A stretch of DNA of 64,000 bases from UBA2377 sp964525935 (GTDB taxonomy: Bacteria > Verrucomicrobiota > Verrucomicrobiia > Opitutales > Opitutaceae), in contig CAZGJZ010000001.1 of assembly GCA_964525935.1 (NCBI GenBank), positions 496,001 to 560,000 of the forward strand, written 5' to 3'. Positions 16,620-24,880 of this stretch are shown here, one piece after another. Made by a program: the position numbers and the translations under genes. Position 1 is the first letter of the stretch; every line of letters starts with the position of its first letter. The notes below the pieces were generated by a model. The model was given only the letters and a program-made list of their open reading frames with translations, was not told where the DNA came from and made no database searches.

Positions 16620-17567
16620 ATGAAAACTTTGCTCGCCAAATTCGGCCCCTTCCTCGGCCTGCTGCTGGTCATCGGCCTGTTCTCGCTGTCCGGCGAGGTG
16701 CGCGACTACTTTCTGAGCTACGCCAATTTTAAGATCGTGCTCACGCAGACGGTGATCGTGGCGCTCGGGGCATTGGGCATGACGCTGATCATCATCAGCG
16801 GCGGAATCGATTTGAGCGTAGGCTCGGTGATCGCGTTGACGAGCGTGGTGGGCGCATTGCTCGTGCAGCAGGGGTGTCCGACGGTTTTCGTGGTGCTGGC
16901 GGTGATTGCGGCGGGTGGATTGATCGGCCTGCTCAATGGAGCGGCGATTGCGGGTCTGCGCATGACGCCGTTCATTATCACGCTGGGCACGCTTGGCATT
17001 GCGCGCGGGGTGGCGAAGTGGATGGCGAACAATGAGACGGTCAACTACGACGCATCGCCGATCAACGGCTGGATGACGACCGCCAATCCATTCGGCTGGG
17101 CCCTGCCAACGGGCGCGTGGATAACGGTGGCGCTGGCGGTGCTGACCGCGCTGTTGCTGCGACGCACCGTGTTTGGCCGGCATATTTTCGCCATTGGCTC
17201 GAACGAGGCGACGGCACGGCTGTGCGGCGTGGCGACGGTGCGCACGAAGATTTTTATCTATGGTCTGGCGGGCTGCTTCTTCGGCTTGGCGGGACTGATG
17301 CAACTTTCGCGGTTGCGGCAAGGTGACCCGACGGTGGCGATCGGCGTGGAACTCGACATCATTGCGGCCGTGATCATCGGCGGTGCGAGTTTGAGCGGCG
17401 GCGTCGGCACGGTGCTGGGGTCGATGATCGGCGCGCTGATCATGGCGGTGCTGCGCAACGGCTCCCAGCAGATGGGCTGGCCGACGTATTTTCAGGAGAT
17501 CATCATCGGCGTGGTGATCATCGCCGCAGTATTCCTTGATCGACTGCGGCAGGCGAAGCGGGCGTGA
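16620..17567 (+). CDS. Sugar-type ABC importer permease (RbsC-like)
   Basis: This inner-membrane permease of 315 residues belongs to the RbsC/AraH family. Features are about eight hydrophobic segments, GMTLIIISGGIDLSVGS, a cytoplasmic FGRHIFAIGSNEATARLCGV and the coupling segment GGASLSGGVGTVLGS. It begins 18 bases after the ATPase stop (ATG at 16620). With the binding protein and tandem ATPase it completes a CUT2 importer that runs with a permease homodimer. Confidence 0.9.
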   Translation: MKTLLAKFGPFLGLLLVIGLFSLSGEVRDYFLSYANFKIVLTQTVIVALGALGMTLIIISGGIDLSVGSVIALTSVVGALLVQQGCPTVFVVLAVIAAGGLIGLLNGAAIAGLRMTPFIITLGTLGIARGVAKWMANNETVNYDASPINGWMTTANPFGWALPTGAWITVALAVLTALLLRRTVFGRHIFAIGSNEATARLCGVATVRTKIFIYGLAGCFFGLAGLMQLSRLRQGDPTVAIGVELDIIAAVIIGGASLSGGVGTVLGSMIGALIMAVLRNGSQQMGWPTYFQEIIIGVVIIAAVFLDRLRQAKRA

Positions 17568-17573
17568 GGTGGA

Positions 17574-17597
17574 TCGGGCGCACCTTGGTGCGCCCGA
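17574..17597. terminator. Hairpin between convergent genes, probable bidirectional terminator
   Basis: TCGGGCGCACC (17574-17584) and GGTGCGCCCGA (17587-17597) form a perfect 11-bp stem with a 2-base loop between the convergent permease and phosphoesterase genes. No strong T-run follows directly, so it may be an intrinsic terminator of low T content or a dispersed hairpin repeat. Confidence 0.5.
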
Positions 17598-17617
17598 GAG
17601 GGGCCTGCACTTGCGGC

Positions 17618-19570
17618 CTATTTTAGAAAGACGGTGCCGGCGCCGGGGATGTTGGCGGGTGTGCGCCAGTCGGGCTGCCACCAGATTTGAGCCTGTTTGT
17701 TATCGGCGTCACGGTCGTTGACGGCGACATTGAAGCGGAAGCCTTCCTCGGGCCATTGCGTGCCATGCGTCACGGCAAGCGAGGCGCGGGGAATGGCGGC
17801 CTCGAAGATGTAGCCATCCGGCGTGTGGCGGCAGCTGATCTGTGTGCCCTCGGGCAGGGACTTCGGATCGTAGAGGTAATTGCGCGCGCGGCCATCGCCC
17901 GGGGCTGGAGAGGAGCCGATGAAGACGAGGCCGCGTTCGGATTGGCGGCCGAGGCGTTGGATAGCGGGGGCACGGAAGTCGAGCCGCACTTCGATGCCAT
18001 CCTGTTTCCACGGAGGATTGTCGGCTTGTGCGATGACGTCGTCGTCATGGACGATGACGGACAGGTAAAGGTTGGCGTCGTCATGGGCGAAGCCAACGCG
18101 GAAGGCGCAGTCGGCGGCGCCGTTCCAACCGCTGGATTCGCGGATGGCGGGTTCCTTGACGTCGTAGATCGAGGTGGCGGGCCAATCGGAGATGTCGCCG
18201 TCGATGACGAGGGCGCGGCCAACGGTGGGGGCGGTGAGCCGCGGCACCACGGCGAGCTGGGTTGATTCGGTGAGATGCAGCGGTTCGGCGCCGGCGGGTT
18301 GCAGGCGGGCTTCCCAGGAAAGCTGGCCGATGGTGCGGGCCTGTTGCGGGTGGGTCGGAATATCCCCGCCGATATCGACAACGAAGGCGCGACTGGCCTG
18401 GGGTTGCAGGGTGAACGCGTAGCGACCGTCGGGCGTGCGCTCGAGGCCTTGGTTGAGCGTAGCGGTCAGGCCGGCGGCGGGTTCGAGCTTGAATACGATG
18501 TCCACGGGCACGGCGGTGGGATTGGCGGACAGTAGGTTGACTTGGCTGGAGGAAGCGCGACCGTCCTTGGCCCAGATGACGTCGGCGGTGAAACCGCGCG
18601 CGGCGAGCGGTTCGACGAAGGACTTGGTGGCGGGAGTGTAAATGTCGTCGCGCTTGATGCCGTCGAGGAGGAGGTTGGCGATGACGGGGCCTTGGTTGGT
18701 CATCGTGACCCAGGCGACCTGGTCGAATTCACCATAGGACGGGCCGCGCATGTCGCTGGCTCCGCCAGTGGAAGCGAGGATGTAGTAGTTGGCGTCCTTG
18801 CGCTCGGATTTCAGGTAACTGTGATAATGACCCGCGAAGACGGTGTGGGGCCGGCCATGCAACGCGGCTTCGACAGCGGGCCAGCCGCGCTTGGCGTCGT
18901 AGTCCCACAGGGGCACGTGCAGGAACACCAAGGTCCAGCGGACGTCGGTGTGCGCGGCGAGGGTGTCGCGCACCCATTGGGATTGGGCGGGATCGATGGC
19001 GTAGGTGCCATCACCGGGTCCTTGGGAATTCAGGCAAATGAAAAGCACGTCGCGGTAGACGAAGCTGTAGTGCATCGCACCGAACCGCTCGCGCCAGATT
19101 TTCACCATGGTCGCGTTGGAGTTGTCGTGATTACCGGGCAGGTAGAAGAAAGGCATCTGCAACTCGCGGATGAAGCCTTGAAACTCATCCCACTGGGCGT
19201 TGACCACGGCGGGATCGTGGCTGTAGCCCTCGATGAGATCGCCGACGCTCATGACGAACTCGGGCTGGAGCAGATTCAGCTTGTGGATGGCGTCCTCAAA
19301 AATCCCCGGGCGCGCACCGCCGGTGCGGTCGGAGACGATGGCGAACTGAAACGCATTCGGATCGTTGTGAAAATCGAGGTGGTTCCAGGGATTAACGCCG
19401 CCGTCGGCATTGAGTGTGAGGCGGATGCTTTTCGGTGCCGGGGTGGCGGGCGCCTCGTAGTCGTCGTGATTGTGAGGATGCTTGCCGTCGTGGGCGCGGA
19501 CGGGAGCAACGTAGAGCAAGGCGGCGGCGAATGCGGCCAGACTTAAGGGTAGGAGGCGGGGTTGGGGCAT
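17618..19570 (-). CDS. Secreted metallophosphoesterase fused to a CBM9-like domain
   Basis: The protein has a signal peptide and 650 residues. The N-terminal calcineurin-type phosphoesterase has FAIVSDRTGG in place of the usual GD-x-H first motif, then SVGDLIEG, LPGNHDNS, LVFLHVPLWD and FAGHYHSYL. A middle beta-sandwich region (about 330-440) follows. The C-terminal 190 residues (VIDGDISDWP, DANLYLSVIVHDDDV, RFNVAVNDRD) match family 9 carbohydrate-binding or DOMON-like domains. It probably acts in the periplasm or outside on phosphate esters linked to glycans. I chose ATG 19570 over a GTG at 19576 because GGAG lies at good spacing before it. Confidence 0.85.
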   Translation of the reverse strand: MPQPRLLPLSLAAFAAALLYVAPVRAHDGKHPHNHDDYEAPATPAPKSIRLTLNADGGVNPWNHLDFHNDPNAFQFAIVSDRTGGARPGIFEDAIHKLNLLQPEFVMSVGDLIEGYSHDPAVVNAQWDEFQGFIRELQMPFFYLPGNHDNSNATMVKIWRERFGAMHYSFVYRDVLFICLNSQGPGDGTYAIDPAQSQWVRDTLAAHTDVRWTLVFLHVPLWDYDAKRGWPAVEAALHGRPHTVFAGHYHSYLKSERKDANYYILASTGGASDMRGPSYGEFDQVAWVTMTNQGPVIANLLLDGIKRDDIYTPATKSFVEPLAARGFTADVIWAKDGRASSSQVNLLSANPTAVPVDIVFKLEPAAGLTATLNQGLERTPDGRYAFTLQPQASRAFVVDIGGDIPTHPQQARTIGQLSWEARLQPAGAEPLHLTESTQLAVVPRLTAPTVGRALVIDGDISDWPATSIYDVKEPAIRESSGWNGAADCAFRVGFAHDDANLYLSVIVHDDDVIAQADNPPWKQDGIEVRLDFRAPAIQRLGRQSERGLVFIGSSPAPGDGRARNYLYDPKSLPEGTQISCRHTPDGYIFEAAIPRASLAVTHGTQWPEEGFRFNVAVNDRDADNKQAQIWWQPDWRTPANIPGAGTVFLK

Positions 19571-19665
19571 GGCCACTCCACGCTGTTCTGAGGCGAAGCA
19601 CTGTCAAACTGTCGCGGCGTGCCCAGCGGTCGCGCCCTGCCTTAAGGCGGGTATGCCGTGAATGC

Positions 19666-21006
19666 TCAGGTGAGGGACTTCGTCAGCACCTTGGCGTTGC
19701 GGCCGCTTTCCTCGTAGAGCTTGAGGCGGGACTCGGGGAGGATCGACTTGTCGGCTTCCTCGAAACCGCAGGTGTTCGTGAAGAAGCCGAAGCTCTGCGT
19801 GGAGAGGGCGACGATCTGCGTGGCGCCACGCTCCTTGGCCATGAGGCAGGCATACTCGACCATCTTTTTGCCGATGCCGCGGTTGTGGTAGAACGGCAGC
19901 ACGTAGAGTGAACCGATCTCGGCGAAGGGCGGCTTGCCGGGGTAAAGAATGAGTGTGACGCAGGCGATGATGTTCTCGTCGATTTCGAAGACGAAGAACT
20001 GGTCGATGTTTTTCTCGATGGCTTGCTGCGTGCGATGGAGCAGTTCCTCGCGCTTCACGGCGGCGCGCGTGAGGCTGTAGATGAAACGCACGTCACGCTT
20101 CGTGGCACGACGGATTTGCTGATAGTCGTTGCCGTAAATGAGCGTGCCGACGCCTTCGTTGGAGAAGATCTCGTTGAGCAGGCCGTCGAAGATGCGGCCG
20201 TCGACGATGTGGACGCGCGGAGTGCCGTTATCGATGGCACGCACAGCGCTGACGGCCTTGGAGCGGGTAATCTCGGGGATTTGCTCGGGAGCGTCGTCGA
20301 GCACCTTGCGGAGCATCTCGACGGAGACCTGCGGACGGAGTTCGCCGTTGATCTCGAGGCCGGCGTGCGGCGTGAGGTAGATGATCTTGGTGGCGTGCAA
20401 CGCCTCGGCGATCTCGGAGGCGAGGAGGTCGGAGTTGACGCGGAGCGACTTGCCGTCCGGGCCGAAGGCGACGGGCGAGATGAGCGGGACCACCTGCTCG
20501 TTGATGAGACTGATGATGAAATCTTTGTCGATGCGCTCAACCTTGCCGGTCAGCTGCTGGTCGATGCCCTTGATGATGCCGACGGGCAGCGCGCGGACGG
20601 AGTTGGTGATAACGGCCTTCAGGCTGTTCTGCGTGAGACCTTCGAGGATGAGGTGCGACACGCGCGAGGAAGCGCGAATGGCGAGGTCGAGGGTGGCGGC
20701 GTCGGTGACGCCGGTGCCGAACGCGTCGGTGATCGGCACGCCGCGGAGGGCGGAGAGTTCCTGGATCTGCTGGCCGATGCCGTGGACGAGCACGAGCTTG
20801 ATGCCGAGGCTGCGGAGCACGGCGATGTCGACGAGGAGGTTGCTGAAATTTTCGTCGGCGATGATGGAGCCGTCCACGGCAATGACGAAAATCTGCCCCT
20901 GGAAGCGCGGGACATATTTCAGAATGCCGCGCAAATCCGTGGGTTTGATCGTCGTCGCGAGGGCGCTCGAAGGGGAAGGGGTGGTTTGGCCGTTGCCGTT
21001 GCTCAT
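19666..21006 (-). CDS. argA: Amino-acid N-acetyltransferase (N-acetylglutamate synthase) ArgA
   Basis: This enzyme makes N-acetylglutamate, the first step of arginine biosynthesis, from glutamate and acetyl-CoA. The N-terminal amino-acid-kinase-like domain (FVIAVDGSIIADENF, KLVLVHGIGQQI) provides regulation by arginine. The C-terminal GNAT domain has the acetyl-CoA loop LPFYHNRGIGKKMVEYA and ends TNTCGFEEAD. The length of 446 fits the ArgA class. It starts with a clear ATG 39 bases downstream of the next gene on the same strand. Confidence 0.9.
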   Translation of the reverse strand: MSNGNGQTTPSPSSALATTIKPTDLRGILKYVPRFQGQIFVIAVDGSIIADENFSNLLVDIAVLRSLGIKLVLVHGIGQQIQELSALRGVPITDAFGTGVTDAATLDLAIRASSRVSHLILEGLTQNSLKAVITNSVRALPVGIIKGIDQQLTGKVERIDKDFIISLINEQVVPLISPVAFGPDGKSLRVNSDLLASEIAEALHATKIIYLTPHAGLEINGELRPQVSVEMLRKVLDDAPEQIPEITRSKAVSAVRAIDNGTPRVHIVDGRIFDGLLNEIFSNEGVGTLIYGNDYQQIRRATKRDVRFIYSLTRAAVKREELLHRTQQAIEKNIDQFFVFEIDENIIACVTLILYPGKPPFAEIGSLYVLPFYHNRGIGKKMVEYACLMAKERGATQIVALSTQSFGFFTNTCGFEEADKSILPESRLKLYEESGRNAKVLTKSLT

Positions 21007-21045
21007 GTCAGTGACCGCTGGTTGTCGGGGATGCAGGGCGGCGCG

Positions 21046-21660
21046 TCAATTCACTTGCAGCGTCCACGAAGGCGACGTCCGCGAGCCGATGAGCGCGACC
21101 TGGTAGCGGCCGGGCTTGAGGGTGCCACCGGGGACGGTGAGCAAAACGATGCTGTCGCGGCTGCGCGCGAGCAATTCGCCGCGGAGACGCTCGAACTCGG
21201 GCACGATCACGATGACTTCGTCCTTGAGGTAGAGTTGCGCGCCGGAGAGCTGCTGGTGGTTGTCGCCGACCGAGCAGGTGAACTGGATCGGGTAGGGCAG
21301 CAGCGTGTTGGCCGTGGCGGCAGCGGCGACGCGGGTGTAGTCGTTCGGGAGCTGCGGCTGGTCGATGAGCGTGACGCGGAGATTTTCGGGCAGGCCGCCA
21401 GTGGCCTTGGTGATCGCGGCGCCGTCGGCGATGGGCTTCGGGTCGGCGGGGCGGGTGGCGGTGATGGTCACGCGCTGAAAACCAGCGGACAGGAGGCGCA
21501 TGGTGTTGGCGCGGTCCTTCATATCGACGTAGGGCTGGAAGGACGGGTTCTTCTTCCGGTAATGCAGGGTCAGGTAAGTGTATGTGCCGAGGCTGAGGAC
21601 GATCACGAGGACGATCCACTTCATGGGCCACGGTTTGGGCTGGCTGCGCTGGGCTGACAT
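21046..21660 (-). CDS. Uncharacterised membrane-anchored protein
   Basis: I do not recognise a family. The protein has 204 residues: a basic N-terminus, one transmembrane helix (MKWIVLVIVLSLGTYTYLTL, about residues 13-32), and an extracytoplasmic domain of about 170 residues with beta-strand pattern ending in LKPGRYQVALIG and WTLQVN. Such an ending resembles an immunoglobulin-like sandwich. It is upstream of argA on the same strand and divergent from proS. Confidence 0.7.
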   Translation of the reverse strand: MSAQRSQPKPWPMKWIVLVIVLSLGTYTYLTLHYRKKNPSFQPYVDMKDRANTMRLLSAGFQRVTITATRPADPKPIADGAAITKATGGLPENLRVTLIDQPQLPNDYTRVAAAATANTLLPYPIQFTCSVGDNHQQLSGAQLYLKDEVIVIVPEFERLRGELLARSRDSIVLLTVPGGTLKPGRYQVALIGSRTSPSWTLQVN

Positions 21661-21743
21661 AGCACAGGCGATAAACGGGGCGCGGCGGCGGCGCGCAAAT
21701 AAATTTGCGCCGGGTGCAGGCGGGTGTTTCGGTGGCAGACTGC

Positions 21744-23510
21744 ATGAAACTCTGGTCCCAGTATTTTATTCCCACCCTGAAAGAGAGCCCGGCTGACGCC
21801 GAAATCGCCTCGCACAAGCTCCTCGTGCGCGCCGGCCTCGTGCGCAAGCTCGGCGGCGGCCTTTACACGTTCATGCCGCTCGGGCTGCGCGTCATGCAGA
21901 AGCTCACGCAAATCTGCCGTGAAGAGCTGGACGCCGCCGGTGGCATCGAGCTGTGGATGCCGCACGTGCATCCGGCCGAGCTGTGGGAGCAAGGTCCGCG
22001 CTGGGCGGCGACGCGCGAGATCATGTTCCGCGTGGATGGAGCCGGGGCCGGCAAGGGCCGCAGCAAGGAGCCGGAGTTTGTGCTCGGACCGACGCACGAA
22101 GAGATCATCACGCCACTCGTGAAGGCGGAGATTTCGAGCTATCGCGACCTGCCGAAGAATTTTTACCAGATCGCCACGAAGTTCCGTAACGAGATCCGGC
22201 CGCGCTTCGGCCTGATGCGCGCGCGTGAGTTCGTCATGATGGATGCCTATTCCTTCGACGCCAACGACGAGGGCGCGATGAAGAGCTACTTCGCGATGAA
22301 GACGGCGTATGAGAAGTTTTTCAAACGCATCGGCATCACGGCCATCGCCGTCGAAGCCGACACGGGCGTGATGGGCGGAAGCTTTTCGCACGAATTCATG
22401 GTGCCGGCTGAAGTGGGTGACGATGATGTCATCTACTCCGAGGCGAGCGGCTACGCGGCAAACCGCGAGAAAGCCACGAGCGCGCTGGTGCCGGCCGACC
22501 TTGCGGATGCGGCACCGGCGGCGGCGCTGGAGGAATTTGCGACCCCGGGCGTCGTCACGATCGCGGCGCTCGAGGCGGCGCCTTACTCGGTGCCGGGCGA
22601 CAAGCAGTTCAAGACCCTCGTTTACATCGGCGACGGCAAGCCGTTCCTCGTGGTCCTGCGCGGCTGCGATGAATTGGAAGAAGCGAAGCTCGGTGCGCTG
22701 GGTTTCACGGTGTTCCGTCCGGCCACTCCCGAGGAAATCCTGCCGGTCATGGGCGCCAAGCCGGGCAGTCTCGGCACGGTCAAAGGCACGATCAAGGATC
22801 AGGCTGCGCTGGCTGGCATTTTTGCCGACAACGCGATCCGCCTCATTGGCAATGGCACCACCGGTGCCAACAAGGACGGCTTCCACTTGCGAAACGTCAA
22901 CGTCACCCGCGATCTCGCGGTGACGAAGTTCGGTGATTTCCGGCGTGTGCGTGCGGGTGAACCCGACGTGAAGTCCGGCCAGCCGTTGCAAGTGCGCCGC
23001 GGCATCGAAGTGGGCCACATCTTCAAGCTCGGCACCAAGTATTCCGACAAGTTTGGCGCGGTCTACACCGACGATCAGAAACAGTCGCACCCGATGGTGA
23101 TGGGCTGCTACGGCATCGGCATCAGCCGCACATTGCAGGCGATCATCGAACAGAGCCATGATGCCGACGGTATCGTGTGGCCGTGGCATGCGGCACCGTT
23201 CCAAGTGCTCGTGTGTGTGCTCGATCCGCAGCTGCCGGAGGCGATGGACCTCGCGAAGCAACTCGCCACGGCCGCTGAACGTGCCGGAGCCGAAGTGCTG
23301 ATCGACGATCGTGCTGAACGACCGGGCGTGAAATTCAAGGACGCCGATCTCATCGGCATCCCGCTGCGTCTTACCATTGGCGGCAAGGGCCTGAAGGAGG
23401 GCATCATCGAGCTGAAGTGGCGCACGCAGAAGGATGTCGCGAAGGTTCCGCTCGCGGAGGCCGAGGCACGCATCACCGCGGCGGTGACTGACGCAGCCGG
23501 CAAAGCATGA
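21744..23510 (+). CDS. proS: Prolyl-tRNA synthetase ProS (bacterial type)
   Basis: This class II aminoacyl-tRNA synthetase charges tRNA-Pro. It has 588 residues and the bacterial architecture: motif 1 around ELWMPHVHPAELW, motif 2 FRNEIRPRFGLMRAREFVMMDAYSF, an editing (INS) domain between motifs 2 and 3 (about 220-400), motif 3 GCYGIGISRTLQAIIEQ, and the anticodon-binding domain at the end (VLIDDRAERPGVKFKDADLIGIP). ATG 21744 (MKLWSQYFIPTLKE) is the standard start. Its stop overlaps the clpS start by 4 bases. Confidence 0.94.
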   Translation: MKLWSQYFIPTLKESPADAEIASHKLLVRAGLVRKLGGGLYTFMPLGLRVMQKLTQICREELDAAGGIELWMPHVHPAELWEQGPRWAATREIMFRVDGAGAGKGRSKEPEFVLGPTHEEIITPLVKAEISSYRDLPKNFYQIATKFRNEIRPRFGLMRAREFVMMDAYSFDANDEGAMKSYFAMKTAYEKFFKRIGITAIAVEADTGVMGGSFSHEFMVPAEVGDDDVIYSEASGYAANREKATSALVPADLADAAPAAALEEFATPGVVTIAALEAAPYSVPGDKQFKTLVYIGDGKPFLVVLRGCDELEEAKLGALGFTVFRPATPEEILPVMGAKPGSLGTVKGTIKDQAALAGIFADNAIRLIGNGTTGANKDGFHLRNVNVTRDLAVTKFGDFRRVRAGEPDVKSGQPLQVRRGIEVGHIFKLGTKYSDKFGAVYTDDQKQSHPMVMGCYGIGISRTLQAIIEQSHDADGIVWPWHAAPFQVLVCVLDPQLPEAMDLAKQLATAAERAGAEVLIDDRAERPGVKFKDADLIGIPLRLTIGGKGLKEGIIELKWRTQKDVAKVPLAEAEARITAAVTDAAGKA

Positions 23511-23812
23511 GGGTGGCGGAGCATAATCCGCAGTCGAGTCCTTCGCCGCAGGCCACGACTGAGCTGGCGCCGGAAGGCGTCTGGCGCGTCGTTGTGCTCA
23601 ACGATCCCGTGAACCTCATGTCCTATGTGGTCATGGTGTTCAAAAAGGTCTTCGGCTACGACGAAACGCGGGCGCGCCGACACATGTTGGAAGTGCATGA
23701 GCAAGGACGCTCGGTCGTCTGGTCGGGGCTGCGCGAGAAGGCGGAAGCCTACGTCTTTACGTTGCAGCAATGGCACCTGAGTGCCATTTTGGAGCCAGAT
23801 GAAACGCATTGA
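23507..23812 (+). CDS. clpS: ATP-dependent Clp protease adaptor ClpS
   Basis: This small adaptor delivers N-degron substrates to the ClpA/ClpC unfoldase. The 101-residue protein has a flexible N-terminal tail and the conserved core VVVLNDPVNLMSYVVMVFKKVFG, RRHMLEVHEQGRSVVWSG and KAEAYVFTLQQWHL. The ND-x-x-N-x-M pattern lines the N-degron pocket. It is coupled to proS by ATGA and overlaps the next gene by 14 bases, so the three are made together. Confidence 0.93.
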   Translation: MRVAEHNPQSSPSPQATTELAPEGVWRVVVLNDPVNLMSYVVMVFKKVFGYDETRARRHMLEVHEQGRSVVWSGLREKAEAYVFTLQQWHLSAILEPDETH

Positions 23813-24260
23813 GGTCAAGCTGAGCCTGCCCGTAGTCGCGCCTCTGCTCGATGTCATCAAGTCTGCGGCCGACGGACTGAGCCGGAATCTGGCCGTAACG
23901 CCAGCGATCATCGAGGAAGACGCGGAGTTTCGGGGCGTCTGGACCGACGAGTTACTGCAAGGGCAGAACGCTGACGTGCGCACGCTGCTGGCGCTGTTTA
24001 ATGATGAATTTTTCTCCGACGGTGTGGTGGCGTTTGATGAAGACAACGCCGAGGCCATCGTGCGCGCCTGTGCGGCGGTGCGACTGCGGTTGCGTTCGCA
24101 ATACCTCACCTCGCTAACCGAGGAAATCCTCGAGAGCGGCGAATTGGAGCTGAGCCAGCTCGAGGAGCCGGTGCGCAAGGCCTTCATGTGTTACCTGTTT
24201 CTGGCGACGGTGCAGGAGCTGATTATCCAGCATTTGGATTCATCGATCATCGGATCTTGA
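23799..24260 (+). CDS. DUF2017-like helical protein coupled to clpS
   Basis: This 153-residue, mostly helical protein begins MKRIEVKLSLPVVAPLLDVI. A gene of the DUF2017 family follows clpS in actinobacteria, and the acidic helical pattern, with residues RKAFMCYLFLATVQELIIQ near the C-terminus, agrees with that family. I infer the match from pattern and position. Its role is unknown; a part in ClpS-dependent proteolysis is plausible. The start at 23799 lies inside the end of clpS. Confidence 0.6.
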   Translation: MKRIEVKLSLPVVAPLLDVIKSAADGLSRNLAVTPAIIEEDAEFRGVWTDELLQGQNADVRTLLALFNDEFFSDGVVAFDEDNAEAIVRACAAVRLRLRSQYLTSLTEEILESGELELSQLEEPVRKAFMCYLFLATVQELIIQHLDSSIIGS

Positions 24261-24309
24261 TCGATTCGTGATTGGCATTTGACGCGGGCGCTCACCGACC
24301 TACCGTCTC

Positions 24310-24465
24310 GGGCAACACCCTGCAGTGTTCGAGGTGCTTTCAATAACTGCTCTTTGCCTTGAAATTATTACGGGAGTCAAAACCGTCGCGGAAGATGCTA
24401 GGCCGTAAATCGGAAAGCAGACGCTGCGGTGGAGGCGCCCACCTTAACCTAAAAAGGTCTTGAGC
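24310..24465 (+). ncRNA. ssrS: 6S RNA (ssrS)
   Basis: The region has the 6S layout. A closing stem pairs CACCCTGCAGTGT (24316-24328) with ACGCTGCGGTG (24421-24431), 11 pairs with one CU bulge. It is extended by GGGC (24310-24313) with GCCC (24437-24440). The 5' strand continues as TTCGAGGTGCTTTC, then an internal region that can form the open-complex-like bubble. The 3' flank ACCTTAACCTAAAAAGGT is typical for 6S genes. A promoter TTGACG (24279) - 16 bases - TACCGT (24301) fits a start near 24310. 6S RNA sequesters the housekeeping RNA polymerase in stationary phase. The boundaries are approximate. Confidence 0.75.
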
Positions 24466-24517
24466 CTTTGGGCATACGGCACAGGCGGGGTGCTATTTTC
24501 CTTTTCCATCCATCACC

Positions 24518-24865
24518 ATGAATCCTGTTTTCTACCATCTGCTTCACGTATTTGCGCTGCTGGTGCTCACGGCCCACACGTTCATGGCGTTCGCCAACCC
24601 GGATCCGGTGAACAAAAAGCGCACGATGATGATCACCGGCATCGCCGCGCTGCTCATGCTCATCAGCGGCTTTGGCCTAGTGGCGAAAATCTATTCCAAT
24701 CATATCGCCGCCTGGATGGTCGTGAAGATGGTCTGTTGGGTCGGTCTTTCGGCTCTGGCAGGCATCGCGTATCGCCGTCCACACCTCCGGGGCAAGCTGG
24801 CCTTCACCGCGCTGGCGCTGCTGTTGGTCGCGCTGGTCATGGTCTACTTCAAGCCGGCGTTCTGA
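24518..24865 (+). CDS. Small four-helix inner-membrane protein (SirB-like)
   Basis: The protein has 115 residues with four hydrophobic helices: FYHLLHVFALLVLTAHTFMA, MMITGIAALLMLISGFGLV, MVVKMVCWVGLSALAGIAY and FTALALLLVALVMVYF. The short loops and the NKKRTMMITGI segment resemble small SirB-type membrane proteins, but I am not certain of the family and no function is known. It sits between the 6S RNA and the family B polymerase, 15 bases before the latter. Confidence 0.65.
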   Translation: MNPVFYHLLHVFALLVLTAHTFMAFANPDPVNKKRTMMITGIAALLMLISGFGLVAKIYSNHIAAWMVVKMVCWVGLSALAGIAYRRPHLRGKLAFTALALLLVALVMVYFKPAF

Positions 24866-24880
24866 GCCGGCCACCCGCGC

